Shown piece by piece: positions 23,327 to 32,838 of a stretch of 64,000 bases of DNA. Origin of the DNA: Acinetobacter celticus (GTDB lineage: Bacteria; Pseudomonadota; Gammaproteobacteria; Pseudomonadales; Moraxellaceae). The first letter of the stretch is position 1, and every line of letters starts with the position of its first letter. A program made the position numbers and the translations under genes. Location: positions 62,001-126,000 of the forward strand of contig NZ_MBDL01000001.1 in NCBI RefSeq assembly GCF_001707755.1, given 5' to 3'. The notes below the pieces were generated by a model. The model did no database searches and had not been told where the DNA came from. It saw nothing but the letters and a program-made list of their open reading frames with translations.

Positions 23327-24154
23327 TTACTGGGCTAAACCTAAGGCCTCTAATGAGTTTTTCCACAGCTGTTCAGCCAACAAAGTTTGATCCATTTGTA
23401 AGCTTTGTGCCAAACCTTGTAGTACATAAGGCAAATTGGCTGGTGTGTTACGTGTACGGTGCGCGGTATCGTGTTGACAGCACAACGGCGTCATATCTGG
23501 ACAGTCAGTTTCTAAAACCAAATGTGACGCACCTACAGCTTGCACAACCGCATGTAGTTTTTTTGCATTGGGATTGGTAATTTGCCCTGTGACCCCAATT
23601 TTAAACCCAAGTTTGATCAATGCTTTGGCTTCTTCTACCCCGCCACTAAAAGCGTGGGCAATGCCCCCCCATTGAAAGTGCTGTGCTTTCAATATTCTTA
23701 GCACCTCTGCATGAGACTTACGAATATGCAATAACACTGGTTTTTGATACTGCGTTGCCAAAGCTAACTGCGCCACAAAAAACTGTTTTTGCTTATGAAA
23801 AGCATCAGCCTGTTTATGTTGCGGCAAAAAAGTGTCTAAACCAATTTCACCAATCGCAACGCACTGTTCAGTTTTCAAAATATGTTCTAAATCGTATAAA
23901 TGACCAGTGTGATGCTGTTCGATATAAAACGGATGCAAGCCGGGTGCTAAATAGCTTTTTGGCGCATGTTGTAAGCTATTTAAATAATGTTGTGTTTGGA
24001 CTAAATCGGTAAATCGCTCTTGCACAAATCCAATTAAAATCAGCCGCTCTACCCCTGCCCGCTTTGCAGTATAAGCCAATACATCCCGATCTTGATCAAA
24101 ATCGGGAACGTCAAAATGGGTATGGGTATCAAACAAAAACGGCTGAATGGACAT
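23327..24154 (-). CDS. TatD-family metal-dependent hydrolase
   Basis: 275-residue TIM-barrel hydrolase. Metal ligands visible: HTH in FDTHTHFD (His11, His13), Glu in GEIGLD, His in LLHIRKSH, and Asp in ETDCPDMTP. The family includes 3'-5' DNases (TatD) and uncharacterised paralogues (YcfH, YjjV); this reads closest to the YjjV type. Its ATG shares one base with the upstream lipoprotein stop (24154), so the two are translationally linked. Confidence 0.9.
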   Translation of the reverse strand: MSIQPFLFDTHTHFDVPDFDQDRDVLAYTAKRAGVERLILIGFVQERFTDLVQTQHYLNSLQHAPKSYLAPGLHPFYIEQHHTGHLYDLEHILKTEQCVAIGEIGLDTFLPQHKQADAFHKQKQFFVAQLALATQYQKPVLLHIRKSHAEVLRILKAQHFQWGGIAHAFSGGVEEAKALIKLGFKIGVTGQITNPNAKKLHAVVQAVGASHLVLETDCPDMTPLCCQHDTAHRTRNTPANLPYVLQGLAQSLQMDQTLLAEQLWKNSLEALGLAQ

Positions 24155-25101
24155 TAAGATTTAACTTTGGCTTCTGAAGCAGGTACTGGATCACTGACTG
24201 GAAAATACTGCGTCTTCAAAATACCTTTCAGCTGATCATAAGGAATGGTTAAACGTGGTAAACCCACAACATAAGGCCCAATCTCATATTCTGCATATTG
24301 CAACACCAGACCATTTTTTGCTAAATAATAATTATCCGATAACTTAAATTTCCAAATCTGCTCATATTCTTCAATACTATTGGCTAACTTGGCATCCATC
24401 ACCCAAACTTTAAAGGCCTCATAGGCTTTACTTTGAAGTGCCATTTTTTGTTGTGGTAACAAAATATCGTCTAGCTGAATGCGTTTTTTACTTTGTAAAT
24501 CAAAATTATAATATTGCTGGCTCGATGCGCCATGCGCACCGCCTAAATAGCTACTACTGTTCAAAACCACTGTAGCCAAAGGCTTTTCTGCATTTAAAAT
24601 TTTAGGTTTAATCATCAAGCTAATTTGCTGTGCAGAACTGAGGGCTTTTAGTTCTTTATCTAACTTTAAAAAGGCTTGCATGAAGGGTTCAGTTTGCTGT
24701 TCTAAAATTAATTTAGGCGTTGCCACTTGAGCCAATGGAGTTGTCGCTTCTGAGCTAGCTGTAGCTTCACGACTGGCCAATTTTGTCTGATCTTTGGCAG
24801 GTTCTATCGATAAAATTTGGCTCAGTAGTTTTAAAATTTCCTGATCAATATAAGCATCAATAAAGCTTTGATTGGTATTTAAACGCTCTATTTTAATTTC
24901 AGGACAACTCTTACCGTCACATTCAGGTAAATTCAATGTCAGCGTTTCAGTATCACCAATTAGTTTCATCTGCTGATCTGGTACAGTCGTTTTAGGCTTT
25001 TCAGTTTCAGGCTGTGGTTCAGCTTTTTGTGGTTGACAGGCACTGAGTAAAACGGCTGATGCCAATAGCGTCATGATCCAAATATTTTTTTGCTTTAACA
25101 T
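24154..25101 (-). CDS. DUF3298/RsiV-like lipoprotein A
   Basis: 315 residues. Signal peptide with lipobox LSAC, a Pro/Glu/Lys linker, a C-x4-C pair (CDGKSC), then a DUF3298-type C-terminal domain with the hallmark GGAHG. In Bacillus RsiV this domain binds lysozyme; here there is no anti-sigma part, so the role is open (envelope sensor or inhibitor are guesses). Directly downstream of the related lipoprotein B and overlapping the TatD gene by one base. Confidence 0.82.
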   Translation of the reverse strand: MLKQKNIWIMTLLASAVLLSACQPQKAEPQPETEKPKTTVPDQQMKLIGDTETLTLNLPECDGKSCPEIKIERLNTNQSFIDAYIDQEILKLLSQILSIEPAKDQTKLASREATASSEATTPLAQVATPKLILEQQTEPFMQAFLKLDKELKALSSAQQISLMIKPKILNAEKPLATVVLNSSSYLGGAHGASSQQYYNFDLQSKKRIQLDDILLPQQKMALQSKAYEAFKVWVMDAKLANSIEEYEQIWKFKLSDNYYLAKNGLVLQYAEYEIGPYVVGLPRLTIPYDQLKGILKTQYFPVSDPVPASEAKVKS

Positions 25102-25174
25102 GCATTTACCTATCTTCTTTTAGATTACGCTTATTGCATTGCGAATAAGCGATCAGCGTTGATATTCAATAGAC

Positions 25175-25999
25175 CTAAAACATATGCTGATATATCTCAG
25201 CTTTCAAGACCTGCTGTGTTTGCTGTTTGCTTAAATAAATATCCAATTGTTTACCATCTTTCACAATTTCATGTGTTCTGTAATGTAAACCAATCCCTTC
25301 CTGATCGAAAAACCAGTCTGCCTGCCCCCAATACAATTTTTTCGGCGCAGCTGCACGGACTGTAACCTCTTGCTCTTTCAACCATTTGGCATAGGCTTCT
25401 TGTACCAGTGTATTCATTTTTATTTGTTGCTTGGCATCAATAATATCCAGTGGCGTTAAGCTTTTCTGTGTACGACGGTCTGCGACAAAAAAATAATGCC
25501 GATCTTTCACTTTAATATTTTCTTGGGCGGTATCTACCCCGACTTGCAACAGTACATATTGATTGCGCTGATAAGGAATGCGAGTATACATCGCTAAAGA
25601 ATAGGGTTGATTGGTTTTAAATTCCGCCTGCCATGCATCTGATTGTTTAACGTAAGCATTGATGGCCTGTTGTAAATTTAAGTTTTGTTTTTGCTCAATT
25701 TGATCTTGAATGACCTGTGCTTGATTACGTTCAATCCAAGTATTGAGCCACACATCTGCGGTCTGAATGGTTTGAATTTCTAAATCGATACAGTTTTTAT
25801 TTTCACAAAATGGAACTGCCATTTTTGCAGGCTGTTCCTGAATATTTAGATAGGGCAATACATCAATTTTTTCCGCTTCAAAAATAGAAGTTTTTTTTTC
25901 ATTTTTCGGTTGTGGTTGTTTTTGAGCATCATCACAAGCGCTCAGTAGCAAAGCCATGCTGACCAGTGAAATTCCTGCGATATGCTGAATGGGTTTCAT
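25175..25999 (-). CDS. DUF3298-like lipoprotein B, paralogue of A
   Basis: 274 residues. Lipobox LSAC, Lys/Gln linker, and a C-x4-C pair (CENKNC) in the same place as in lipoprotein A. The middle and end follow the same plan (a paired aromatic segment, the DIIDAKQQIKMNTLV helix, then YRTHEIVKDG), but GGAHG is missing, replaced by a VDTAQENIKVKDR stretch. Probably an old tandem duplicate that has lost part of the domain signature. Seventy-three bases upstream of A, same strand. Confidence 0.78.
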   Translation of the reverse strand: MKPIQHIAGISLVSMALLLSACDDAQKQPQPKNEKKTSIFEAEKIDVLPYLNIQEQPAKMAVPFCENKNCIDLEIQTIQTADVWLNTWIERNQAQVIQDQIEQKQNLNLQQAINAYVKQSDAWQAEFKTNQPYSLAMYTRIPYQRNQYVLLQVGVDTAQENIKVKDRHYFFVADRRTQKSLTPLDIIDAKQQIKMNTLVQEAYAKWLKEQEVTVRAAAPKKLYWGQADWFFDQEGIGLHYRTHEIVKDGKQLDIYLSKQQTQQVLKAEIYQHMF

Positions 26000-26046
26000 A
26001 GTATTTTAAGCTAAAAATTGAAATGGCGATAAATTTAACACAAAAT

Positions 26047-26072
26047 AAAACAGCTTCATCTGAAGCTGTTTT
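26047..26072 (-). terminator. Terminator of prfC
   Basis: Perfect 12-bp stem AAAACAGCTTCA/TGAAGCTGTTTT with a 2-nt centre and T runs on both sides, 22 bases beyond the prfC stop. Confidence 0.88.
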
Positions 26073-26093
26073 ATTTTTCTATCTATCTAGGAC

Positions 26094-27686
26094 TTAGTGT
26101 TCGCGTGTATTGTGGAATTGAATGTCTGGATAACGTTCCTGCATCAATTGTAAGTTCACACGACTTGGCGCCAAATACGTTAAATGACCACCACCATCGA
26201 CAGACAATTGGTCGTGGGCTTTTTTCTTAAATTCATTAAATTTCTTTTCATCATTGCAAGAAACCCAACGCACAGTATTAATATTTACAGGCTCGTAAAC
26301 ACAATCAACTTTGTATTCTTCTTTCAAGCGGTATGCCACCACTTCAAATTGAAGCACACCCACTGCACCAACAATTAAGTCATTGTTATGCTGTGGCATA
26401 AAGACCTGTGTTGCACCTTCTTCTGAAAGTTCTTTTAAGCCTTTTTGCAGTTGTTTCGACTTTAAAGGATCTTTCAAGCGAACACGGCGGAACATTTCTG
26501 GTGCAAAATGTGGAATACCCGTAAATTGCAACATTTCACCTGAAGTGAAAGTATCGCCAATTTGAATGGTGCCATGGTTATGTAAACCAATAATATCGCC
26601 CGGCCATGCTTCTTCTAAATGCTGACGGTCACCCGCCAAGAAGGTTAAGGCATCACTAATACGCACATCTTTTTCAAGACGTACATGCTTCATTTTCAGG
26701 CCTCGTTCATATTTGCCTGAACAAATTCGCATGAATGCGATACGGTCACGATGCTTTGGATCCATATTCGCTTGAATTTTAAACACAAAGCCCGTAAAGC
26801 CTTCTTCTGTGGCTTCAACAGTACGCACTGCTGTCGGATGTGCTTTTGGCGCAGGTGCATATTGACTAAAAGTATCTAATACATGGTCAACACCAAAGTT
26901 ACCTAAAGCTGTACCAAAGAGTACAGGCGTTTGACGACCTGACAAAAATTCTTCTTGGTCTAATGGCTCATTTGCCATTTGTACCAATTCTAATGATTCT
27001 TCAAATGCTGCCCAAGCCAACTCGCCCACTTTTTCACGTAAGTCAGGATAGTCATAGCCATCACGTACTTCCATTTCAGTAATGGTTGAACCAAAACCAG
27101 CTTTATAGACGTAAAATTTGCCTTCAATTAGGTTAAATACCCCTGCAAAATCACGACCTGTACCTAAAGGCCATGTTAAGGGTACACACTTAATTTTCAG
27201 AACATTTTCAATTTCATCTAAAAGTTCTAAAGGTTCACGAATTTCGCGATCCATTTTGTTTACAAATGAAATGATTGGCGTATCGCGCATACGACACACT
27301 TCCATCAATTTCACAGTACGCGCTTCGACCCCTTTTGCACCATCAATTACCATCAAAGCAGAGTCTACTGCCGTCAAGGTTCGATAAGTATCTTCAGAGA
27401 AATCTTCATGCCCTGGGGTGTCAAGCAGGTTAATCATTTTGTCTTTAAATGGAAATTGCATAACCGACGTGGTAATCGAAATACCCCGTTCTTTTTCCAT
27501 TTCCATCCAGTCTGATGTGGCTGCACGGTCTGACTTACGGCTTTTCACCATACCTGCAACTTGAATAGCTTTCCCCCATAACAGTAATTTCTCTGTCATG
27601 GTGGTTTTACCAGCATCGGGGTGGGAAATAATAGCGAATGTACGTCGCTGAGCGACCTGCGCCGCCAATTCTTGTTTGAAACTCAT
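26094..27686 (-). CDS. prfC: Peptide chain release factor 3
   Basis: GTPase that removes RF1/RF2 from the ribosome after termination. 530 residues, standard length. G1 SHPDAGKTT at 21-29, switch region [13 protein letters not shown]3 DTPGHEDF, G4 NKMDRE, then the RF3-specific domains II and III. AGGT lies eight bases before the ATG. Single gene with its own terminator. Confidence 0.97.
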   Translation of the reverse strand: MSFKQELAAQVAQRRTFAIISHPDAGKTTMTEKLLLWGKAIQVAGMVKSRKSDRAATSDWMEMEKERGISITTSVMQFPFKDKMINLLDTPGHEDFSEDTYRTLTAVDSALMVIDGAKGVEARTVKLMEVCRMRDTPIISFVNKMDREIREPLELLDEIENVLKIKCVPLTWPLGTGRDFAGVFNLIEGKFYVYKAGFGSTITEMEVRDGYDYPDLREKVGELAWAAFEESLELVQMANEPLDQEEFLSGRQTPVLFGTALGNFGVDHVLDTFSQYAPAPKAHPTAVRTVEATEEGFTGFVFKIQANMDPKHRDRIAFMRICSGKYERGLKMKHVRLEKDVRISDALTFLAGDRQHLEEAWPGDIIGLHNHGTIQIGDTFTSGEMLQFTGIPHFAPEMFRRVRLKDPLKSKQLQKGLKELSEEGATQVFMPQHNNDLIVGAVGVLQFEVVAYRLKEEYKVDCVYEPVNINTVRWVSCNDEKKFNEFKKKAHDQLSVDGGGHLTYLAPSRVNLQLMQERYPDIQFHNTREH

Positions 27687-28038
27687 GAAAAGGTACCTGC
27701 TGCAGACGCGCAGCGCAAAAGATCAGATCTGATCAATTTAAAAATTGGCGCAATTGTAGCAGATTTCTAAAAGCATTCACCAATATCAAAAGACTTAGCT
27801 CATCAGCCAGTTGATGCCTATGTGTAAATGACTGTGCTAAATCGTTTTTACTGAATGAGCTAAAATTTATATTCATGTTACATCTTGAATTAGCAGAATT
27901 TTAAAATAATAAGTAAAAGTAAGCATTTTTATAAAAAGAGTCCTTTTTATATATTTTACGGAAGCGATTAAAGTCACATTAAACATATAAGTCACTAATA
28001 AATAATTATAAATTACTTGAAATTTAATTTTTTACTGC
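27687..28038. other. Intergenic region upstream of prfC, no gene seen
   Basis: About 350 AT-rich bases between the prfC start and the integrase relic. Nothing coding was recognised. It marks the edge of the accessory patch; part may be decayed integrase DNA. Confidence 0.4.
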
Positions 28039-28292
28039 TTGATACTTTCTGATGTTTCTAAGTCGTTCTTTCAAATAACTATACACTGCCCTTTTATTGA
28101 ATTCATTTTTTCAATTCTAGCTTTGACTCTACACTTTGATGTATCTGCTGATAAAACGGATTATCCAAGTGCAGTCTGTGAGCATGTGCTTGCCCACAAA
28201 CGACCAGATAGGATTAAAGTAACTTACGTGGTGCTTATCTTGAAAAATGTAAAGAATTAATGGCTGATTGGGCTAGTTTTTGTTGTCACTAG
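28039..28292 (+). pseudogene. Relic of a P4-type tyrosine integrase (C-terminal end)
   Basis: Two frames together give the end of a P4-family integrase. The first (to about 28220) reads ADKTDYPSAVCEHVLAHK then PDRIK, matching the E-x-x-LAH box near the catalytic histidine. The second, shifted by one, reads RGAYLEKCKELMADWASFC and stops at TAG 28290-28292, matching the family ending (A-Y-x-R-G..KR..LM..WA..). A frameshift joins them and the N-terminal part is missing. No tRNA gene is next to it. It suggests an integrated element once ended here. Confidence 0.75.
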
Positions 28293-28366
28293 ACTTAATT
28301 TTCACTATCAAACTTTAAAATAAAATTTAATACGTTAGCGCTCACACCCAATTACATTTTAAGTAG

Positions 28367-29689
28367 TCACATAGATTTGACTACGTCTAAACCTGACTCA
28401 TAAGCACCATGTACAGTCCCTGCTCCAAATGAAGCTAAATGCTCCCCCGCAAAAAATAGTTTCCCCTGAATAGGTTGCTTTAAAATTCCAACTTGATCAG
28501 AAGTATGTCCAACCGCTTGATAACTAAAAGAGCCTTCAGAGAATGGATCATTGCCCCATTCCGTTTTAAAAAGTTGGATTGGCTGAGGGATTTCATCAAA
28601 AATAAGTTCTAGAGACTGTTTAATCTCTTGCCAAACGACATCACAACTTACATTTTCTAGCCAAGTCGCCGATGCGCCACCGAATAAGAACAATAACGTT
28701 GGTTGATGATAAATTTCACTCATATCTAAAAAATTGAGCCAACGATGTTGATTATGAATATACACATTATTGATCTGCTCATACTCAGCCGACTTCCAAA
28801 AACACTCATTAAAGCGAACAAATAATTTGTTAAAGGTACCAAATCCTAAACTTTGAATCGCTTGTTTTTTCTGCTGAGATAAATCTGGTAAAAATTGGAT
28901 ATGGTATTTTTTGAGCACGCCCAATGGCACTGTGATGACCACCTGACTCGCAGAAAATTTTTCACCATCTACAGTCAGAACTTGAATGATATCTTGAGAA
29001 TAATCGATGCATTCAACAACTTTATTGGTCAACACTGTAATATTTTTTGATAATGAGTCAATAACCTGCACATAGCCTTGAGGAAAAATAACTTCATCGC
29101 CTGGGTAAAAGCCTTCGTTCTTCCAAAATTCAGCAGACAAGTGTGCTAAATCACTGGCACAAGGATCTTCCGCTAAGAGATTAAAAAAATCCAAGAGCAT
29201 TTTTTGCAGTTTTATCACTGCATTTTTATCTAAGTGAAATTGATTGTTTATGTGATCTAGAAATTCCTGCCCATTTAACCATGTTTCTAATGCATGCAAG
29301 GCATGGCGATAACGCTCAGGCTGATCTATTTCTTTAAATTGATGTAGTAAATCATCCAAACTTTGTTCAAAAATTAATTTTCCTGTTGAGTCTAACAATT
29401 GTCCATTCGATTGGTAATAGATAGACTCATTATAATTAAACACCGTAGTTTGAATCTGATTCTGCTGCACAATTGACCAGATTGGATTAGCTTCAATCCC
29501 ATGAATCCATGAAGCGCCTAAATCATAGACCTCATGTCCAATTTTTTGACTAAAAATCCGACCGCCTAATCTATCTCGCGCTTCCAAAACAACTACACTT
29601 TTACCTTGCTTTTGCAGTTCACTGGCAGCCGTTAAGCCCGCTATACCTGCGCCAATAACAATAATGGGTGCTTGTTTATTTTTTATCAT
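28367..29689 (-). CDS. FAD-dependent amine oxidase
   Basis: 440 residues with the dinucleotide-binding start VIGAGIAGLTAASEL, the GG-doublet motif LEARDRLGGR, the conserved DLGASWIHG, and the C-terminal FAD motif FFAGEHLASFGAGTVHGAYESG. This is the monoamine/polyamine oxidase layout; oxidative deamination yields an aldehyde or ketone, ammonia or an amine, and H2O2. No signal peptide, so cytoplasmic. The substrate cannot be read from sequence. Follows the amidohydrolase gene (116-bp gap) in the same direction. Confidence 0.88.
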   Translation of the reverse strand: MIKNKQAPIIVIGAGIAGLTAASELQKQGKSVVVLEARDRLGGRIFSQKIGHEVYDLGASWIHGIEANPIWSIVQQNQIQTTVFNYNESIYYQSNGQLLDSTGKLIFEQSLDDLLHQFKEIDQPERYRHALHALETWLNGQEFLDHINNQFHLDKNAVIKLQKMLLDFFNLLAEDPCASDLAHLSAEFWKNEGFYPGDEVIFPQGYVQVIDSLSKNITVLTNKVVECIDYSQDIIQVLTVDGEKFSASQVVITVPLGVLKKYHIQFLPDLSQQKKQAIQSLGFGTFNKLFVRFNECFWKSAEYEQINNVYIHNQHRWLNFLDMSEIYHQPTLLFLFGGASATWLENVSCDVVWQEIKQSLELIFDEIPQPIQLFKTEWGNDPFSEGSFSYQAVGHTSDQVGILKQPIQGKLFFAGEHLASFGAGTVHGAYESGLDVVKSM

Positions 29690-29749
29690 GGACGGTCACT
29701 TTTTTGAAATTAAACATATGAAATATGAAAGAAGCACTTTTTCAGAATC

Positions 29750-29781
29750 CATGCGCGAAGCATTCAAATAATCCGCGCATG
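29750..29781. repeat. Inverted repeat between amidohydrolase and amine oxidase genes
   Basis: Perfect 8-bp arms CATGCGCG/CGCGCATG with a 16-nt centre; GC-rich within AT-rich surroundings. On the plus strand it is followed by TTTT, but the flanking genes run leftward, so an attenuator, processing site or operator is as likely as a terminator. Confidence 0.5.
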
Positions 29782-29805
29782 TTTTAGCACTTGCAATCTA
29801 CATGT

Positions 29806-31560
29806 CTATTGTTGATAGACTTTTTTACCATTAAATATCGTCCACACCACTTTGGTTTCAGCCAATTGCTCAGGTGACACAGTAAAAATATCTCGATCAA
29901 GTACGATCATATCGGCTTTTTTACCCACTTCTAATGTACCAATCTCTTTTTCTCGCCCTAAAGCTTGAGCTGCATTCACCGTATAGGCTTTAAAAGCAGT
30001 TTCCCGATCAATCGCTTCTTTTTTATTTAAATAATCGCCATCTTCTGCGATACGTGTCATGCCAATAGACATTGCAATAAAAGGATTCGGTGTGGATACA
30101 GGTGCATCACTCGCGCCCGCCAGTGTGGCTCCATGCTTGACCAATGAACCTGCTGGGTACATTCCCTGATAAGAGGCTTGACTAATATATGGTTTAACTA
30201 AGGTTTTATTAAATCCATCTTCATACGCCCACGCCAATTGCATAGAAGCAATCACATCATTTTGTTTAAAGCGATCATAGTCTTTTGGATCGACCAGTTG
30301 AAGATGAGTGATCGTATGGGCAACATGGCTCTGGCGTTTAGCGCGTGTATATTCAATCGCATTCAATGACTCATGCACTGCTCTATCACCAATGGCATGA
30401 ATATGAACAAGCATATTTCGTTTATCGGCTTCGTCAACTAATGTTTTAAACACAGCAGGATCGAATAATAATTGCCCATTTTTTTTACTATTGGAATATT
30501 GCCCGATCAAAGCAGCCGATTGCGCAGGATATTCTAAAATACCATCGGCAAAAACTTTCATTCCAATCAGATTAAAATTTTCAATATTTTTGTATTGGTT
30601 ATTAATCACTTCTAGGGTGTCTAATACCTGCGCTGTACTTTTAGAATTAATGATATGTAAGCCAGAAACACGTGCCGTCAACTCGCCTTTTTCAGAAAGT
30701 TCTTTATACATTGGAATGACACCAATCGTATTTTCAGTATTTTTAATATTGAAAATACCCTGTAAAGGACTTGCATTAGAAGCGATGTCTAACCAAGCGG
30801 TGATACCAAGCTGATTCAATTCCTGTACTGCTTTTTTAGATCCTTTGTACATTAGATCATGTGGTACTGAAGGTATTTTTCCACTCACCACATCCCAACC
30901 TGAATCGACTAAGAATCCAGTTGGTTCAAATTTTTGATTATGTCGAATATTTTGTTGATCTTCTGCTACTAATTGGCGAACAAATTTTTTGTCTACTCCC
31001 GCCTTTTTCAACATGGCTTGATTTGCCCATGCGGTATGGTGATCACTGCCGACTAAAGCAATTGGCTGATTTTTCCATTCCTTATGATTAAAAACTGCTG
31101 ATAATTGATCTTCGAGTTCCCAGTATTCAGAAGATAAACCATTTAAAACCAATACATCACCATATACGGCAGTGCCATCTTTTTGTGTGGTTTTTAATTT
31201 TTCGACTACAGCAGGGACACTGATCTCACCCTCTTCCATCGTTGCCATGACGGATTCAACACCTGAAATCAAGGCATGAATATGAGTATCAATTAAGCCC
31301 GGCATGAGCACTTTTTGTTGTAGATCGACTATTTTTGTATCTGCATCAGCGAGCTTTCTAATATCGGCATTATTTCCTACTTTTAGGATCGTACCTTCAT
31401 CCGAAACTGCAATTGCTTGTTGCAAAGGCGTATGATCTTTAGCCGTATAAATTTTCCCATTGAGATAAATACTCTCAACACCATTTTTTGCCCAAGAGCT
31501 ACTAATTAAAAAGGGACACAAGCTCGCAACTAAAAGCGTATTTTTTAAATTAAACATCAT
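29806..31560 (-). CDS. Exported YtcJ-like amidohydrolase
   Basis: 584 residues. Signal peptide ending near SSSWAK, so periplasmic. Amidohydrolase_3 layout: N-terminal beta-sandwich (IYLNGKIYTA), metal motif GLIDTHIH, a VHIHAIGDRAVHESLNAIE segment, the Asp of GASDAPVSTPNPF, and the C-terminal KKADMIVLDRDIF. The family hydrolyses N-acyl amines, amides or imides. Next to an amine oxidase, one can infer release of an amine from an amide followed by its oxidation, but the substrate is not shown. Confidence 0.88.
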   Translation of the reverse strand: MMFNLKNTLLVASLCPFLISSSWAKNGVESIYLNGKIYTAKDHTPLQQAIAVSDEGTILKVGNNADIRKLADADTKIVDLQQKVLMPGLIDTHIHALISGVESVMATMEEGEISVPAVVEKLKTTQKDGTAVYGDVLVLNGLSSEYWELEDQLSAVFNHKEWKNQPIALVGSDHHTAWANQAMLKKAGVDKKFVRQLVAEDQQNIRHNQKFEPTGFLVDSGWDVVSGKIPSVPHDLMYKGSKKAVQELNQLGITAWLDIASNASPLQGIFNIKNTENTIGVIPMYKELSEKGELTARVSGLHIINSKSTAQVLDTLEVINNQYKNIENFNLIGMKVFADGILEYPAQSAALIGQYSNSKKNGQLLFDPAVFKTLVDEADKRNMLVHIHAIGDRAVHESLNAIEYTRAKRQSHVAHTITHLQLVDPKDYDRFKQNDVIASMQLAWAYEDGFNKTLVKPYISQASYQGMYPAGSLVKHGATLAGASDAPVSTPNPFIAMSIGMTRIAEDGDYLNKKEAIDRETAFKAYTVNAAQALGREKEIGTLEVGKKADMIVLDRDIFTVSPEQLAETKVVWTIFNGKKVYQQ

Positions 31561-31619
31561 TTAAATATCCTTTACTCATTCAATATCACAATAAATTAGC
31601 GAACAAATAATGTACTCAT

Positions 31620-32000
31620 TTACTGTTTTTTAGACTGGTCAAATAATGCTTGGGTATAGTTTTCTGCAACATCACTACGTTGACCATCACTATTGAAATA
31701 ACGATCTACATGGCATGTCTGAGTCTTGGTGTCACAGAAAATTCCATTTTCAAATGTGAACTGGGTTTTATCAAAATCACCTTGTGAGAAAACTTTATTT
31801 GCTTGCTGCTGACCTAAGTATTTAACAGTTAACGCATGAGAAATTCCCTCAGCATTTGCACAAACGTATTGATCACACAACACCCTTTTTTCAGGATTTT
31901 TTAAACTGAGTCCTTGTGCTTTATGCTCTGAACTGAGTTGGGATGATTGACACCCAAACAAAAAAATTGGTACCAACGAGAAATACATTAAATTTTTCAA
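31620..32000 (-). CDS. YcgJ-like small lipoprotein
   Basis: 126 residues. Lipobox FGC (Cys17), then a YcgJ/Fels-1-like domain with four conserved cysteines (CDQYVCANAEG and GIFCDTKTQTCHVDRYF), probably two disulfides in the periplasm. Members are small exported proteins of unknown function. Same strand as the amidohydrolase, 60 bases upstream of it, so likely co-transcribed. Confidence 0.8.
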   Translation of the reverse strand: MKNLMYFSLVPIFLFGCQSSQLSSEHKAQGLSLKNPEKRVLCDQYVCANAEGISHALTVKYLGQQQANKVFSQGDFDKTQFTFENGIFCDTKTQTCHVDRYFNSDGQRSDVAENYTQALFDQSKKQ

Positions 32001-32096
32001 TTCATTTCCTCCAATTTAGAAGATGCTTGTTTATTGAATAAAAAACTATCGTTTTAAGGTAACAAAGTTATGTCACTTTTATCTATGATAGCCAAA

Positions 32097-32112
32097 CTTG
32101 AACATATGTTCA
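32097..32112. promoter_or_regulatory. Perfect palindrome, candidate TetR operator
   Basis: TTGAACATATGTTCAA is a perfect 16-bp palindrome 97 bases upstream of the YcgJ-like gene and just beyond the stop of the tetR gene. Size and symmetry fit a TetR-dimer operator controlling the YcgJ-amidohydrolase-amine oxidase genes. No copy was seen directly upstream of tetR. Confidence 0.55.
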
Positions 32113-32129
32113 AATTATTAAGAAAAAAA

Positions 32130-32714
32130 TTACATCTGTAATTCTTGTCGAATCATAAATAAAATTTGCTTATGGAAGAAATCCGAATTCACCCCTTCAA
32201 GTTGTAGATTTGAAACACATTCTAGACCAATCGATAAAGAAATGAATCGCCATGAAATATCTTGTATTTTATCTAAATCAAAGATAAATATTTTTTCTGC
32301 CAAGCCTTCTTTAAGGACAGCAATGATCGAGTTTTGCCAAATTTTAATGGCCCGTGCATAAGCTTGTTTGAAAATTAGGCTGCTTTGTATATTACTTTCA
32401 GCATCATTCCATACGCGAATATAGGGTGTTTCAGATGTATTCGCTTCAGAGCCAAGCAGGTAAATCAATTTTTCTAAACCATTTGAACTTTCAGAAAAAT
32501 GGCTTAAATTCAAATTTTCATGTACCAGTTCAAGAAAAACTTCTGCCTTCAAATCATGTACAGAATTAAAATGATGATGTACTTGCCCAACTGAAAGGTC
32601 TGAACTTTGTGCTAGTTTTCTTACCGTTAATGTATTTAATCCTTCAGCTAATACTACTTTCTTGGCAGAATCAATAATTTGTTGTTTTCTTTCACTTTTA
32701 CTTAAATATGCCAT
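32130..32714 (-). CDS. TetR-family transcriptional regulator
   Basis: 194 residues. The N-terminal HTH reads TLTVRKLAQSSDLSVGQVHH then HFNSVHDL, the TetR pattern; this opening resembles BetI and related regulators. The C-terminal ligand domain has no readable specificity. Upstream of and collinear with three leftward genes, with a perfect palindrome after its stop, so probably their local repressor. Confidence 0.9.
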   Translation of the reverse strand: MAYLSKSERKQQIIDSAKKVVLAEGLNTLTVRKLAQSSDLSVGQVHHHFNSVHDLKAEVFLELVHENLNLSHFSESSNGLEKLIYLLGSEANTSETPYIRVWNDAESNIQSSLIFKQAYARAIKIWQNSIIAVLKEGLAEKIFIFDLDKIQDISWRFISLSIGLECVSNLQLEGVNSDFFHKQILFMIRQELQM

Positions 32715-32792
32715 CTTAAGATACCTTTTATAACACTTACTTTAACTGCGTTGAATCTATAGCCGATTTAACTTATATTCGCACGGGTAGAC

Positions 32793-32838
32793 TGGCTATA
32801 TTGAATGGCTATATTGAATGGCTATATTGAATGGCTAT
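32793..32838. repeat. 13-bp tandem repeat, about 3.5 copies
   Basis: Three exact copies of TGGCTATATTGAA (32793-32805, 32806-32818, 32819-32831) and a partial fourth copy (TGGCTAT). It lies immediately before the IS3-type relic and 78 bases upstream of tetR, so it may border the tetR promoter. The unit adds a 13-bp step, not a multiple of three. Confidence 0.85.

Noticed and set aside
28039-28260. 73-codon frame as an intact small gene
   Set aside because: It is one frame of a shifted integrase end; the family sequence continues in another frame.
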